The position numbers and the translations under genes were made by a program. This document shows, in pieces, positions 62,966 to 64,000 of a DNA stretch of 64,000 nucleotides. Origin of the DNA: Paratinospora sagittata (Eukaryota > Streptophyta > Magnoliopsida > Ranunculales > Menispermaceae); the NCBI GenBank assembly GCA_035771175.1, contig CM069610.1:24580501-24644500 (forward strand), given 5' to 3'. The notes under the pieces were generated by a model, which was not told the DNA's origin, did no database searches, and worked only from the letters and a program-made list of their open reading frames with translations. The stretch's first letter is position 1; every line of letters starts with the position of its first letter.

Positions 62966-64000
62966 ATGGATAGCCTCTGCAAATCTAAGCACAGAAGGGA
63001 TAAAAATGAAGGGCTTGCTGATCAACGACGTTATCATCAAGGCAGATTGCAATTTTGATTCTATTCGAAGCTTGTTTTGACAAATGCAAAAATCAATACT
63101 TTCTTCTCTTGAAAAACTCTTTGGAAAGCTCAATCTAACTTGCAAAAATCGTGTGTGTTGTATTTTTGAAAATCAGAGAATGAGTGTTTTATAAAATTAG
63201 AAGTTGCGGGTTAAAGGGCAAGAGAGTACAAAATGATTTGAATTCCAAACATCGTTTAATCTAAAGTTTTCTTGGGCGTGCGAGACAATGGGAATCATCT
63301 AGGTGTTAGTAGAGAATATTTCAATTAAGATAACTTCGAAAAATTGTATAAGGAATAGAAAAATCGAACAAGCAGAAGTGCCCTCATTTTTCTCGTTAGA
63401 AATATCAGATTTTTTTCTCAGACGGGGATAGCGTGCTATTGGGTTGTGTATCATGTTCTCAATTGACAGATAGCAGGATATAGCAGATCGATATACACAA
63501 ACCCGAGAGCTCGAGTTTTACGGACTTTCCGATAGCGTGTTATCGAGGCCTATAGCGCGTTATTGCCCATTTTACTAAAAATGAAAAGATCACGGCAACT
63601 GCTTTATAGCGAAGTATCAAAGGGGATAGCGCGGTATAGACAATTTTTCAGAAAAACAAATGTTTTGTTATAGAACCCTATCAGCGTGCTATCAACACTG
63701 ATAGTGCGCTAGTGCCTTCTGGAAAATTTTGGCAAATTGCTGGATAGCCTTATTTTTGAAGAATTAATATTTTGACACTTAAGAACCATTCCATTAACTC
63801 AAAACATATTGTATAAGATTAAAAACTTTTAAATAATTCAAAACTCATTGAAATTATGATTAAAACCTTTCGGAAAACATTTTTTCAAAATGAAATACTA
63901 TATCGAAGTGATTTTGAAGACTTTGCAGATTTGAGAGTTTTAGTGCTGAGATTGATCGAGAGGTTACCCTACACACCAAAGATCAAACTAATGCCTTACT
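62966..64000 (+). repeat. Satellite monomer 54, 5' 1,035 bp only
   Basis: Head as monomer 52 (AAAAATGAAGGGC), then AAAGTTTTCTTGGGC as monomers 49 and 51, so it is a chimera. Cut by the window end. Confidence 0.95.

Larger units (their letters stand above)
1..64000 (+). repeat. Satellite DNA array, about 1,185-bp monomer, spans the entire window
   Basis: The same sequence recurs head to tail from the first to the last base. The landmark ATGGATAGCCT and close variants occur 54 times, from 177 to 62966, with a mean spacing of about 1,185 bp (62,789 bp over 53 intervals). All copies share one orientation. No unrelated sequence interrupts the array, and both edges cut monomers, so it extends beyond the window on each side. 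Monomers differ by scattered substitutions and small indels, and these variants recur at multi-monomer spacings, which defines higher-order repeats. Tandem satellites of this kind are typical of eukaryotic heterochromatin. I do not recognise the family by name. Confidence 0.99.
58223..64000 (+). repeat. Recombined region V-U-R-V/U-R/U of chimeric monomers
   Basis: The head of 58223 recurs at 61782 (GTATATGGAATTGAAAAATC), a 3,559-bp offset. The head of 60594 recurs at 62966 (AAAAATGAAGGGCTTGC), a 2,372-bp offset. The tails follow different partners from the heads, so several monomers are mosaics. Confidence 0.82.

Noticed and set aside
1..64000. CRISPR array
   Set aside because: The repeat is about 1.2 kb with no short repeat-spacer alternation, and the boxes are degenerate palindromes separated by sequence that is itself repeated.
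1..64000. rDNA intergenic spacer or tandem gene cluster
   Set aside because: No rRNA, 5S, tRNA or histone-like sequence occurs in the monomer.
1..64000. LTR retrotransposon or Helitron tandem
   Set aside because: No polymerase, integrase or helicase coding potential, no primer-binding site or terminal TG...CA pair that I could support, and no target-site duplications.
1..64000. Canonical CENP-B box or telomere-like repeats
   Set aside because: No match to the primate CENP-B box core pattern and no TTTAGGG or TTAGGG runs were noticed.
1..64000. Monomer as 16 times 74 bp, or 7 times about 169 bp (nucleosome multiple)
   Set aside because: The arithmetic fits, but I see 74-bp similarity only in three adjacent segments and no 169-bp periodicity. 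Treated as coincidence unless autocorrelation shows otherwise.
1..64000. Bacterial or phage origin
   Set aside because: No dense coding, no ribosome-binding sites with credible genes, and a 64-kb AT-rich tandem satellite is not a bacterial arrangement.

Overview
The whole 64,000-base window is one uninterrupted satellite DNA array. A monomer of about 1,185 bp is repeated head to tail, always in the same orientation. I counted 53 complete monomers, the last 176 bp of another at the left edge, and 1,035 bp of one at the right edge. I found no protein-coding gene, RNA gene, transposon insertion or unique sequence. Monomers are phased here on the near-invariant ATGGATAGCCT (ATGGATAACCT in some, TTGGATAGCCT in one). 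Successive landmarks lie 1,179-1,188 bp apart, except for three outliers explained by visible indels: 1,153, 1,156 and 1,205-1,206 bp. The DNA is AT-rich, roughly one third G+C by eye.

The monomer is heterogeneous inside. A region of about 320 bp carries eight full copies and one half copy of a degenerate GC-centred palindrome close to ATAGCGCGCTAT. Part of this region is three diverged tandem copies of a roughly 74-bp sub-repeat, each holding two boxes 20-21 bp apart. The rest of the monomer is A/T-rich and holds a 13-bp direct repeat, a 6-bp-stem hairpin and several short frames that do not behave like genes.

The array is a patchwork of higher-order repeats (HORs). From left to right: mixed monomers (1-6101); a trimer of 3,553 bp repeated three times with very few differences (6102-16761), plus a partial copy (16762-19128); a pentamer of about 5.92 kb present twice (19129-25046 and 27414-33333), with a two-monomer piece of itself between the copies (25047-27413); an indel-bearing monomer (33334-34486); a run of four similar F monomers (34487-39232); three G monomers (39233-42788); a transition monomer (42789-43944); a tetramer of about 4.77 kb present twice (43945-53476); and a recombined region with 3.56-kb and 2.37-kb periodicities (53477-64000). 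Several monomers are visible chimeras of two neighbouring types. This is the signature of unequal crossing-over or gene conversion.

The sequence suggests a eukaryotic nuclear genome, in constitutive heterochromatin (centromeric, pericentromeric or subtelomeric). A plant is my best guess from the long monomer, AT-richness and box style, but nothing here proves the kingdom. The array encodes nothing that I can defend; any role would be structural or through binding of proteins to the palindromic boxes.
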